Shown here piece by piece: positions 1 through 7,861 of a DNA stretch of 64,000 nucleotides. Source of the DNA: Candidatus Ulvibacter alkanivorans (lineage in GTDB: Bacteria; Bacteroidota; Bacteroidia; Flavobacteriales; Flavobacteriaceae); assembly GCF_003333325.1 (NCBI RefSeq), contig NZ_QOLC01000098.1, positions 91,181-155,180 on the forward strand, read 5' to 3'. Within the stretch, counting starts at the first letter, position 1. Each line of letters starts with the position of its first letter. A model generated the notes under the pieces. That model saw nothing but the letters and a program-made list of their open reading frames with translations. It was not told the origin of the DNA and made no database searches. The position numbers were made by a program, and so were the translations under genes.

Positions 1-1007
1 GCTTTGGTAGTTGCTTGTACTTTACTGGGAGAGTGAGCAAAATCTTTATAGGCCACTGCGTGTTCGTTTTCAGCGATCTTTTCTAATCGTTTGCTAGCTC
101 CTTTAAAAGTGGCTATGGCTTCATAGAAATCATCTGCATCAACGCCCATTAATTGGCAGATCCAACGTGCTCCCTCTAAGTTGTTCAAATTGTGACGGCC
201 AAAAACTTCGATGGGCATTTGACCTTCGGGAGTCTCTAACAAGGTCGTACCATCTTCTACCATATATTCTGGTGTTCTATATGGGTATTTTTTGATAAGA
301 CTGTCTGAGTTCTCCACAACGCGTTTTACTTCGGTATCTTCTTCGTTGTATATAATTGCACCGCCATCGGTGATCTGTTCTAAGAAGATTTCGAATTGTG
401 AAACGTAGTTTTCGTAGGTAGGAAACACATTAATATGGTCCCAAGCAATTCCGCTTAAGAGTGCAATATTAGGTTTGTACAAGTGAAATTTTGGACGACG
501 ATCTATGGGTGATGAAAGGTATTCATCTCCCTCTAGCACTACAAAATCGTTGTTTTCGGTAAGATGCACCATGGTATCAAATCCTTCGAGCTGGGCTCCA
601 ACCATATAGTCTACTGCGATGCCGTGGTAATGCATCACGTGTAGGATCATAGAGGTTATGGTGGTCTTGCCATGCGATCCTCCAATAACTACTCGGGTTT
701 TGTTCTTTGTCTGTTCGTATAAAAATTCGGGATAGGAATAAATGGTGAGGTCCAGCTCTTTTGCTCTTAAGAGTTCCGGGTTGTCTTCTTTTGCGTGCAT
801 TCCTAAAATAACCGCATCTAATTGTGTGGTTATTTTTTCGGGAAACCATCCGTAAGATTCGGGTAATAATCCTTTGGCTTCTAATCTGCTCTTTGAAGGA
901 TCGAAGATCTCGTCATCACTTCCGGTTATTGTAGCTCCTTTTTGGTGTAGGGCCAGAGCTAGGTTGTGCATGGCACTGCCTCCAATGGCTATAAAATGTA
1001 CGCGCAT
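1..1007 (-). CDS. mpl: UDP-N-acetylmuramate tripeptide ligase (Mpl-type Mur ligase), C-terminus cut by window edge
   Basis: About 335 residues are readable from the ATG at 1005-1007 to the window edge. The protein opens with MRVHFIAIGGSAM, a Rossmann-like Mur ligase N-domain, and carries the ATP P-loop GGSHGKTT at about residues 109-116, then DEYLSS and WDHINVF, all usual for the Mpl branch of Mur ligases. Mpl joins the recycled L-Ala-gamma-D-Glu-meso-DAP tripeptide to UDP-MurNAc in the cytoplasm, so it belongs to peptidoglycan recycling, like anmK further along. MurC is the main alternative, since the folds are the same; the short GGSAMHNLA start favours Mpl. The reading frame runs off the window and is not known to be broken. 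Confidence 0.88.
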   Translation of the reverse strand, partial: MRVHFIAIGGSAMHNLALALHQKGATITGSDDEIFDPSKSRLEAKGLLPESYGWFPEKITTQLDAVILGMHAKEDNPELLRAKELDLTIYSYPEFLYEQTKNKTRVVIGGSHGKTTITSMILHVMHYHGIAVDYMVGAQLEGFDTMVHLTENNDFVVLEGDEYLSSPIDRRPKFHLYKPNIALLSGIAWDHINVFPTYENYVSQFEIFLEQITDGGAIIYNEEDTEVKRVVENSDSLIKKYPYRTPEYMVEDGTTLLETPEGQMPIEVFGRHNLNNLEGARWICQLMGVDADDFYEAIATFKGASKRLEKIAENEHAVAYKDFAHSPSKVQATTK

Positions 1008-1043
1008 AGATTCAATTAATTTTTAGTAAAGATACAATTTATG

Positions 1044-1175
1044 CTGCAAGAGGGATAGCGGCAAGTAGCTTTTGCGTAGCAAAACTACAGCCAATAGCCC
1101 GACCCGCTGTAGGGTCATGAAGTGGGGTGCGTTCCTATACAGGTCGAGAAGTGACCTGCAGCGGGGCTTGCCCAA
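1044..1175 (-). repeat. Two-hairpin intercistronic repeat, copy A
   Basis: On the plus strand it starts AGGGATAGCGGCA (1051), then hairpin TTTTGC-gta-GCAAAA (1070-1084), then ATAGCCCGACC and a longer second arm closed by CCGCTG / CAGCGG with an inner AGGTC...GACCT stem, ending GCCC followed by A7. It shares layout and conserved blocks with copies at 5344 and 38464, but its second arm is longer. As in the other copies it lies just after the stop of a minus-strand gene and upstream of another minus-strand gene, so it is probably transcribed. Confidence 0.6.
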
Positions 1176-1180
1176 AAAAA

Positions 1181-2134
1181 TTAGAGCGCAAGAATTTGCT
1201 CTTTCTCTTGTCTAGCTTCTTTAAAATCGGGGCGGTCTTCCAGTGCTTTGTTGATCCATAGCAAGGCAGTTTGTTTTTTGCCGATGTTCTTATAGATCTG
1301 TGCGAGGCGATAATACGCCCAATCCTTTGGAACCCCATCTTTGGCCGAATGATTTTTTATATAAGCCTGAAGACAATCGATACCCAGCTCTGCATCCAAG
1401 TTGTATTGTGCGGCAATTTTTCCGATTTGATAATTTAGCTGATTGCGTTTGTGTTTTTTAAGGGATCTAGTTGCGGTCTCAATAGCCTCTTTTGGCTTAT
1501 TGTTCTTTTCATAATGTTCGGCGAGTTTTTCGTAGGTATGGGGTGAGTCGCCAATCTCGATCGCCTTTTTATAAAAACGTTCTGCATCCTCCGGCCTATT
1601 GCTATATTCGGCAATATAGCCGTTTGCCAGATAGCCGTCTACGGGTGAAATTCGCAACAGCTCGTTGGCGTATTTTGTAGCCTTACGCTCGCTGCCACCA
1701 ATGATGCCGGGTAACTGTATATAGAATTCGACCAATGCCCAGCGCACTTCGATGTGGTGAGGGTCGAGTTTTGCGGCTTTTTCAAAATGTTCTTTGATAT
1801 CTCCTATGTAGGTTGCAGCTCGAATTCGGCTTATGGACAAGGCTTTCATTCCTAAGGAACCGCCGTATTTAAAGTGGTAATTAGCATTGTTTTCTTCGGA
1901 ATCTACCAAGGTTTCGTAGTAGTCTATGGCAGTATCCCAATCTTCTGCATAGCCCGCAATATCACCAAGGTATTCAAGTGTTTTCTTATCGTTGGGATGA
2001 TTGTCTAAATAGCGCTCGAAAAGTGGTTTTGCTTTGCTAAACTGCTCTTTTTTAAAATAGTCTTCCGCCTTCTCAAAGTCGGATTGAGCTATTGTACATA
2101 GTGGAAAAAGTAGCACTAATAATAAAATTCGCAT
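1181..2134 (-). CDS. Secreted TPR-repeat protein
   Basis: 317 residues starting MRILLLVLLFPLCTIAQS, a Sec signal peptide with likely cleavage near residue 17. The rest is tetratricopeptide helices throughout: A/Y-spaced helix pairs such as AEDYFKKEQFSKA, ALSISRIRAA, PEDAERFYKKAIEIG and ALLWINKALEDRPDF. TPR proteins act as protein-binding scaffolds; the partner cannot be told from sequence, and location is probably periplasmic. It precedes mpl on the same strand, separated by repeat copy A, but nothing shows they share a task. No enzyme motif is visible. Confidence 0.8.
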   Translation of the reverse strand: MRILLLVLLFPLCTIAQSDFEKAEDYFKKEQFSKAKPLFERYLDNHPNDKKTLEYLGDIAGYAEDWDTAIDYYETLVDSEENNANYHFKYGGSLGMKALSISRIRAATYIGDIKEHFEKAAKLDPHHIEVRWALVEFYIQLPGIIGGSERKATKYANELLRISPVDGYLANGYIAEYSNRPEDAERFYKKAIEIGDSPHTYEKLAEHYEKNNKPKEAIETATRSLKKHKRNQLNYQIGKIAAQYNLDAELGIDCLQAYIKNHSAKDGVPKDWAYYRLAQIYKNIGKKQTALLWINKALEDRPDFKEARQEKEQILAL

Positions 2135-2173
2135 AGTGTGGTTTTGGGATTCAAAGATAAAATTATAGTTGTA

Positions 2174-2692
2174 TTAATTTTTAGGCGGATACTTTTTTAG
2201 CATCTTTTCGATCACGGCGGCGTAATACGCCTCTTTTTGTTTAGGGGTGGCTCGTTCTTTGTAGTCGTCGTTTGCTACGGCTTGCCAGACCAGGTCATCA
2301 TTTTGCACATCGATAAAGTCGATGGTCAACTCTTGATTTACCATACGACCACCAATGGGAATGCCGCCACTTACGCCTACGCCTACATTACCGCCACCAC
2401 CGCCTACACCGATCCCAATGGTATTTCGAGAGTTGGAAATGGATTCGTTCGCGTAGAAGTTAATAAGAAATTGTGGAGTGTCTGATCGTTGAAATCCGCG
2501 TGCTTGTAAAAGACTATCGGTTACTCGTATAATTCGTTTTTCATCGAGATCGTTCAATCCAGATTCGATGGTAGGAAAAAAAGCATAGGTATTATACTGG
2601 GAAAAGTTAATTTGGGGGTCGTAATCGATATCGACTGTAGGACCGCATGCGTTAAGAAGAAATACAATACTTAATAAATATATAAATCGCAT
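2174..2692 (-). CDS. DUF4136-type lipoprotein
   Basis: 172 residues from the ATG at 2690-2692, chosen over upstream in-frame codons because it gives a clean lipoprotein signal: MRFIYLLSIVFLLNAC, lipobox LNAC. After the cysteine, VDIDYDPQINFSQYNTYAF matches the start of DUF4136 domains, which have an unknown role. A glycine-rich stretch (IGIGVGGGGGNVGVGVSGG) sits near the middle, followed by LTIDFIDVQNDDLVWQA, the usual DUF4136 ending, and a basic KYPPKN tail. Likely anchored to the inner or outer membrane. Gene order gives no functional clue. Confidence 0.75.
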   Translation of the reverse strand: MRFIYLLSIVFLLNACGPTVDIDYDPQINFSQYNTYAFFPTIESGLNDLDEKRIIRVTDSLLQARGFQRSDTPQFLINFYANESISNSRNTIGIGVGGGGGNVGVGVSGGIPIGGRMVNQELTIDFIDVQNDDLVWQAVANDDYKERATPKQKEAYYAAVIEKMLKKYPPKN

Positions 2693-2870
2693 AAAGAGCA
2701 TTTTCTTTAAAAATACGCAAAAAGCGAGCCAGCAGATTTGAGTTTTGATATTCTTTAACACAATTAATGGTGATTATTAATTAATTTATCGTTCAAATGA
2801 GTAATTTTAAGTTACACCTGTTATGATTCACAGCGTAGTACACTGCTGAACTCTTTTTAAAAACACAACT

Positions 2871-4277
2871 ATGATACGATCATTCTTTTTACTAGTAATT
2901 ACCTATTCGATTGCAACAATTCAATTGGGTGCTCAAGATATAACCGGAGATTGGTACGGTGTGTTACAAGCACAGGGCACACAATTACCTTTGGTATTTC
3001 ATATTACAGAAGAAGATAATGGACTGGTCACGACCATGGACAGCCCCAATCAAGGCGCAGCTGGAGTGGCTACCACGGCAACTGTGTATGATGAAGGTAC
3101 TTTAACCATCACCATGGATGATCTAAAAATTAAATACGTTGGCACCCTTACCGCAAAGGGTCTAGAAGGTACATTCACGCAAAATGGTTTTGACATTCCT
3201 TTGATCATGACGCGTGAAAAACCTGTGGCTCCGGCTCCTGTTAAGCGTTCGCAAGACCCCGTAGAACCCTTTCCCTATTCGGTGGAAGATGTAAGGTTTG
3301 TAAATCGGACAGCGGAAAACATACAGCTTGCAGGTACGCTTACAATTCCCAACGATGTTGAGAATCCGCCGGTAGCGATTTTAATAAGTGGTTCTGGACC
3401 TCAGAATAGAGATGAGGAAATCTTTAATCATCGTCCGTTTTGGGTACTTGCAGATCATTTATCACGCAATGGAATTGCCGTTCTACGTTACGATGACCGA
3501 GGTGTTGGCGAGAGTGAGGGATCACATGCAACTGCGACTACAGCCGATTTTGCAACCGATACGCAAGCCGCCATTGCCTTTTTAAAAGAAAGAAACGATA
3601 TAGACACGAACAACATTGGATTGATAGGTCATAGCGAAGGAGGATTAATTGCTCCCATGGTAGCCTCGAAAGATAGTTCGGTTGCGTTTATTGTGTTAAT
3701 GGCCGGTCCCGGTATAAGCGGCGCAGAAATATTAGTAACACAAAGTCGTCGAGCTGCTGAATTGGCAGGAGCTCCTGAAGAATTTTTAGACGCAAATGAC
3801 GAGATCATGCAAGGCATGTTTGATGTGGTACGATCGACTTCCGATCCGATTCGGATACAGTCGCAAATCGCCGAATATCTTTTGGCTTATAAGGCGCAAC
3901 ATCCCGATGCACCCATTAGTAGTACGATCACTGAAACTGCCATCGCCCAACAAGCGGAGACCTTTGCAACGCCATGGATGATTTACTTTATTAAATCGAA
4001 TCCGCAAGAGTTCTTAGAAGACGTACAATGTCCTGTTCTCGCCATTAATGGTGAAAAAGATTTTCAAGTGTTGGCAGACTTGAATTTACCTGCGATAGAA
4101 GCCGGTCTAGATAAAGCTAATAATAAAGATGTGACCGTGATGGAATTTCCCGGGCTAAATCATTTATTTCAAACTTCGGAAACCGGGATGCTGGCAGAAT
4201 ATGAATCGATAGATGAAACTATTTCGCCTAGTGTACTTACTGCGATCAAAGAATGGATCCTTTTAAAGACCCAATAA
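2871..4277 (+). CDS. Secreted alpha/beta hydrolase (S33 / serine aminopeptidase type)
   Basis: 468 residues with signal peptide MIRSFFLLVITYSIATIQLGAQ. Residues about 20-110 form a separate N-terminal domain (ITGDWYGVLQAQGTQLPLVFHI) seen before many Bacteroidota alpha/beta hydrolases. The catalytic domain follows: ISGSGPQNRDE (oxyanion region), YDDRGVGES, nucleophile elbow GHSEGG, late acid in NGEKDFQV and His in PGLNHLFQ, so the full Ser-Asp-His triad is present. Substrate is unknown; relatives are esterases or peptidases. It converges on obgE, leaving only 7 bp between the stop codons. Confidence 0.82.
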   Translation: MIRSFFLLVITYSIATIQLGAQDITGDWYGVLQAQGTQLPLVFHITEEDNGLVTTMDSPNQGAAGVATTATVYDEGTLTITMDDLKIKYVGTLTAKGLEGTFTQNGFDIPLIMTREKPVAPAPVKRSQDPVEPFPYSVEDVRFVNRTAENIQLAGTLTIPNDVENPPVAILISGSGPQNRDEEIFNHRPFWVLADHLSRNGIAVLRYDDRGVGESEGSHATATTADFATDTQAAIAFLKERNDIDTNNIGLIGHSEGGLIAPMVASKDSSVAFIVLMAGPGISGAEILVTQSRRAAELAGAPEEFLDANDEIMQGMFDVVRSTSDPIRIQSQIAEYLLAYKAQHPDAPISSTITETAIAQQAETFATPWMIYFIKSNPQEFLEDVQCPVLAINGEKDFQVLADLNLPAIEAGLDKANNKDVTVMEFPGLNHLFQTSETGMLAEYESIDETISPSVLTAIKEWILLKTQ

Positions 4278-4284
4278 GAGCGTC

Positions 4285-5298
4285 TTATTTCTCGGGCTGC
4301 TCGTTAAGCATTGCCCACAACGTATCTTTTAGTTTTGTTAAGCCTTGTTGTGCTACCGACGAGATGAACAAATACGGAATATCTTTAAACTCCTTATCCA
4401 ATAATTGTTTCATTTCGGCTTGTAGTTCGGCGTCGAGCATATCGCTTTTTGAGATCGCCACCAATCGTTTTTTGTCCAGTAGTTCCGGATTGTAACGTCG
4501 TAGCTCGTCGAGTAAGATCTCGTACTGTTTACGAATGTCCTTGGCGTCTGCGGGAATAAGGAACAACAAGGTTGAATTGCGTTCTATATGACGCAGAAAG
4601 TAATGTCCCAGACCTTTACCCTCGGCAGCTCCTTCTATGATCCCGGGGATATCGGCCATTACAAACGTTTGATAATCGCGATATTCTACAATTCCTAAAT
4701 TTGGTTTCAAGGTTGTAAACACGTAGTTGGCGATCTTTGGTTTGGCTGCGGTAATTACAGAGAGCAAGGTAGATTTTCCTGCATTTGGAAAGCCTACCAG
4801 ACCTACATCGGCCAGTACTTTAAGTTCGATGGTAACATCTACCTCTTCACCTTCCAGTCCGGGTTGTGCATATCGAGGTGTTTGGCGTGTGGCACTTTTA
4901 AAGTGACTATTTCCCAGCCCTCCTTTTCCACCTTTGGCGATAATACGTTCTTCGCCATCTTCGGTCATCTCGAAAAGGATGTTCTGTGTCTGGGTATCTC
5001 GTACAACGGTGCCTAGCGGTACTTCAATATAGACATCTTCACCATCGGCGCCTGTGCTGGTTTGTTTCCCTCCTGCTTCTCCGTGTCCGGCCTTAAAGTG
5101 ACGTTTAAACTTTAAGTGATACAGTGTCCAGAGATTCTTATTTGCTTTGACAATGACATGACCGCCTCGACCACCATCACCGCCATCGGGACCACCTTTC
5201 GGGATGTATTTTTCCCGGCGCAGGTGTGCACTCCCTTTTCCTCCTTTACCGGAGGTAACGTGAATTTTTACATAGTCTACAAAATTTCCTTCAGTCAT
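4285..5298 (-). CDS. obgE: Obg family GTPase
   Basis: 337 residues from [14 protein letters not shown]; the ATG at 5296-5298 is preferred to an upstream in-frame TTG. The glycine-rich Obg fold fills residues 1-158 ([25 protein letters not shown]), followed by the G domain with P-loop GFPNAGKS at 169-176, switch [11 protein letters not shown] and SKSD as the G4 motif. Obg proteins bind the 50S ribosomal subunit and link ribosome assembly to nucleotide levels. No third OCT domain is present, as in many Bacteroidota. It follows adk on the same strand with repeat copy B between them. Confidence 0.95.
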   Translation of the reverse strand: MTEGNFVDYVKIHVTSGKGGKGSAHLRREKYIPKGGPDGGDGGRGGHVIVKANKNLWTLYHLKFKRHFKAGHGEAGGKQTSTGADGEDVYIEVPLGTVVRDTQTQNILFEMTEDGEERIIAKGGKGGLGNSHFKSATRQTPRYAQPGLEGEEVDVTIELKVLADVGLVGFPNAGKSTLLSVITAAKPKIANYVFTTLKPNLGIVEYRDYQTFVMADIPGIIEGAAEGKGLGHYFLRHIERNSTLLFLIPADAKDIRKQYEILLDELRRYNPELLDKKRLVAISKSDMLDAELQAEMKQLLDKEFKDIPYLFISSVAQQGLTKLKDTLWAMLNEQPEK

Positions 5299-5343
5299 GA
5301 TCAAAGCCCAACTAAATGGGTGTATTTATTTAAATTAGCTGTT

Positions 5344-5427
5344 TGCGTTAAGGGTGGCAGCGGCATCCTTTTACGTTCCGTAAAAGATATAGCGGACGAC
5401 CTGACGCGCCATAGGCGGGTAACGCCC
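5344..5427 (-). repeat. Two-hairpin intercistronic repeat, copy B
   Basis: Plus-strand order: GCGTTAAGGG, CAGCGGCATC, hairpin CTTTTACG-ttc-CGTAAAAG (about 5369-5386), ATATAGCGGAC, CTGACG, hairpin CGCC-ata-GGCG, then GGTAACGCCC. Its end overlaps the adk stop codon, and in the adk transcript it would read as a structured segment directly after translation stops, before obgE. Shares blocks and layout with copies A and C. Confidence 0.7.
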
Positions 5428-5999
5428 TAAAGTGTATCTACCACCTCACTAAGGCGTTGGGTGATCTCATCGATACTTCCCACCCCGTTTACGCCGTAAT
5501 ATTTGTCTTGTTTTTGGTAATAGGCCTTAAGGATATCGGTCTTTCGGTAATATTCTGCTATGCGCTCACGGATCACGTTTTCATTTGCATCATCGGCCCT
5601 ACCACTTGATTTTCCACGCTCCAACAGTCGTTTTACCAATACCTCATCTTCGACTTCTAACGCGACCATGGCATTGATCTGAGAATCCATTTGCTCCATA
5701 AGGTTGGATAATGCTTCGGCCTGAGCTTCGGTACGCGGGAATCCATCGAAGATAAATCCGTTGGCATCGCTGTTCTTTTTAACCTCAGCTTGTAGCATGT
5801 CGATGGTGACCGTATCCGGCACCAAATGGCCCTTGTCCATATACGATTTTGCCAAGGTTCCCAATTCGGTCTTGTTCTTTATATTATAGCGAAACACATC
5901 GCCGGTAGAGATGTGTACCAATTTATATTTTTCTTTTAACACTTCTGCCTGAGTTCCTTTTCCTGCTCCCGGAGGTCCAAATAATACAATGTTTGTCAT
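5427..5999 (-). CDS. adk: Adenylate kinase
   Basis: 190 residues from MTNIVLFGPPGAGKGTQ, start at the ATG 5997-5999 directly ahead of the P-loop GPPGAGKGT (residues 8-16). Also present: ISTGDVFR (AMP site), GFPRTEAQAEAL, and the short-form LID with ERGKSSGRADD, so this is the short LID-loop, zinc-free type. It interconverts ATP + AMP and 2 ADP. A TATCTTTG -7 box at 6055-6062 fits a promoter; the neighbouring purK is read in the opposite direction from the same 105-bp gap. Confidence 0.95.
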   Translation of the reverse strand: MTNIVLFGPPGAGKGTQAEVLKEKYKLVHISTGDVFRYNIKNKTELGTLAKSYMDKGHLVPDTVTIDMLQAEVKKNSDANGFIFDGFPRTEAQAEALSNLMEQMDSQINAMVALEVEDEVLVKRLLERGKSSGRADDANENVIRERIAEYYRKTDILKAYYQKQDKYYGVNGVGSIDEITQRLSEVVDTL

Positions 6000-6054
6000 T
6001 CGTTGCTTTTTGTACTTACCTAATAATTTTAAAAATCGCCACATAACGAAGTTG

Positions 6055-6062
6055 CAAAGATA
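6055..6062 (-). promoter_or_regulatory. Likely -7 box for adk
   Basis: TATCTTTG on the minus strand matches Bacteroidota TAnnTTTG and would place the start of transcription about 50 bases ahead of the adk ATG. No clear -33 TTTG at standard spacing was seen. Confidence 0.5.
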
Positions 6063-6081
6063 ACAATTGCAAAGAAGATTG

Positions 6082-6089
6082 TACCTTTG
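6082..6089 (+). promoter_or_regulatory. Likely -7 box for purK-purE
   Basis: TACCTTTG fits TAnnTTTG, 15 bp ahead of the purK ATG, giving a leader of about 10 nt. It lies back to back with the adk -7 box, only 19 bp away. Confidence 0.55.
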
Positions 6090-6104
6090 TGTAAAGAAAC
6101 CTTT

Positions 6105-7262
6105 ATGACAGACTATTTTTCTTCAGACTTCACCTTAGGAATTCTTGGCGGTGGCCAGTTGGGCAAAATGTTGCTCTACGAAACGCGCAAATTTGATATA
6201 AAAACCCATGTGCTTGATCCCAGTGCTGAAGCGCCTTCACGGATCGCCTGTGATTATTTTGAGCAAGGGAATCTAATGGATTACGATACGGTCTATGCCT
6301 TCGGAAAAAAGGTAGATGTATTGACCATCGAGATAGAAACGGTAAATCTGGATGCCTTGGAAAAATTGGAAGCTGAGGGCAAGAAGGTCTATCCTTCTTC
6401 TGAAACCTTGCGAAACATTCAAAATAAAGGCACACAAAAGCAATTTTATAAACAGCATACCATTCCCACCTCGCCATTTAAGGTATATAAAGACAAATAC
6501 GACCTTAATGAAGCCATTGTTCGTAAAGAACTGCACTTTCCTTTTGTTTGGAAAAGTTGTACCGGCGGTTACGACGGAAAGGGTGTTAGTATTATTAGGG
6601 ATGCCGAAGATGTGATCCCGTTAGCCGAAGGAGCCTGTATTGCCGAAAAATTGATCCCCTTTAAAAATGAATTGGCAGTGATCGTAGCACGATCTGTGTC
6701 CGGTGCCGTTACTACGTATCCGGTGGTAGAAATGGAATTTCATCCCGACGCCAACCAAGTAGAATATGTGATCTGTCCGGCGCGGATTAGCGATGGCGTA
6801 GCCGAGAAGGCACGAGCCGTAGCGGCACAAGTTTCGGAAGCCTTTGAACATGTTGGTCTATTAGCGGTCGAATTATTTCAAACCGAAGCGGATGAGATCT
6901 TGGTGAACGAAGTAGCACCACGACCTCATAATAGCGGACATTACAGTATAGAAGCCAGTTATACCAATCAGTTTGAGCAGCATTTGCGTGCTATCTTGGA
7001 TCTGCCATTAGGAAATACCGATAGTAAAGTTGGTGGGATCATGGTAAATCTTGTAGGTGCTGAAGGGCATACCGGAAATGTGACCTATGAAAATATAGTG
7101 GATATTCTCAAGCTAGGCGGAGTAACACCTCATATCTATGGAAAGAAACAAACACGTCCGTTTAGAAAAATGGGTCACGTGACCATAGTAAATTCAGATA
7201 TAGCTGAAGCAAGAAAGGTAGCCGAACAAGTTAAAAAGACCATTAAAGTAATTAGTAAATAA
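6105..7262 (+). CDS. purK: 5-(carboxyamino)imidazole ribonucleotide synthase
   Basis: 385 residues from MTDYFSSDFTLGILGGGQLGKML. The ATG at 6105 is preferred to an in-frame TTG at 6087 because that TTG lies within the likely -7 box. ATP-grasp enzyme: GGGQLGKM N-terminal Rossmann motif, WKSCTGGYDGKGV ATP loop, and EVAPRPHNSGHYSIEA near the C-terminus, the PurK signature. It carboxylates AIR to N5-CAIR using ATP and bicarbonate in purine synthesis. purE follows 19 bp downstream, so the pair forms an operon for two consecutive steps. Confidence 0.96.
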   Translation: MTDYFSSDFTLGILGGGQLGKMLLYETRKFDIKTHVLDPSAEAPSRIACDYFEQGNLMDYDTVYAFGKKVDVLTIEIETVNLDALEKLEAEGKKVYPSSETLRNIQNKGTQKQFYKQHTIPTSPFKVYKDKYDLNEAIVRKELHFPFVWKSCTGGYDGKGVSIIRDAEDVIPLAEGACIAEKLIPFKNELAVIVARSVSGAVTTYPVVEMEFHPDANQVEYVICPARISDGVAEKARAVAAQVSEAFEHVGLLAVELFQTEADEILVNEVAPRPHNSGHYSIEASYTNQFEQHLRAILDLPLGNTDSKVGGIMVNLVGAEGHTGNVTYENIVDILKLGGVTPHIYGKKQTRPFRKMGHVTIVNSDIAEARKVAEQVKKTIKVISK

Positions 7263-7281
7263 GCGACAAACAATCTAAGCT

Positions 7282-7767
7282 ATGAAAGTAGGAATTATAA
7301 TGGGAAGCACGAGTGACCTGCCGGTCATGCAGGATGCAATCGATATTTTAAAAGGGTTCGATATTGAAACGGAGGTCGATATCGTTTCGGCACACCGTAC
7401 ACCCGATAAGCTTTTTGACTACGGCAAAAATGCACATACACGTGATATAAAAGTGATCATCGCCGGTGCAGGAGGTGCTGCGCATCTTCCTGGAATGATA
7501 GCATCGCTTTCTCCACTGCCTGTGATAGGCGTTCCGGTTAAATCGAGCAATTCTATAGACGGCTGGGATTCGGTATTGTCTATTCTACAAATGCCCGGCG
7601 GAGTTCCGGTGGCTACAGTAGCTCTTAACGGTGCCAAGAATGCCGGGATCCTTGCAGCACAAATTATTGGTACCTCAGACAATTGTGTACTCGACAAAGT
7701 GATCGCCTATAAAAAAGGGTTGCAATTAAAAGTAGAAGAAGGTGCCAAAAAGCTTCGTTCGTCTTAG
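7282..7767 (+). CDS. purE: N5-CAIR mutase
   Basis: 161 residues beginning MKVGIIMGSTSDLPVM, the class I PurE opening, with SAHRTPDKLF (catalytic His region), AGAGGAAHLPGM and GVPVKSSNSIDGWDS. It moves the carboxylate of N5-CAIR to give CAIR, the step directly after PurK. Length is normal for the class I enzyme (about 160 residues). Coupled with purK in one operon. Confidence 0.96.
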   Translation: MKVGIIMGSTSDLPVMQDAIDILKGFDIETEVDIVSAHRTPDKLFDYGKNAHTRDIKVIIAGAGGAAHLPGMIASLSPLPVIGVPVKSSNSIDGWDSVLSILQMPGGVPVATVALNGAKNAGILAAQIIGTSDNCVLDKVIAYKKGLQLKVEEGAKKLRSS

Positions 7768-7861
7768 CGATTTTTAACAGTTCGTTCTATATCAATTAAC
7801 AGTATCTGTATGGACAACTACAGTTTCCTGCGTATACTTGATCAACTTTAGTATTTCTATA

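Noticed and set aside
5304..5304. Upstream start for obgE (in-frame TTG at 5302-5304)
   Set aside because: An ATG follows two codons later and gives the usual [12 protein letters not shown] start; TTG here is less likely.
6130..6851. Overlapping minus- and plus-strand frames within purK
   Set aside because: Shadows of purK codons; purK itself is intact and has strong family motifs across that span.
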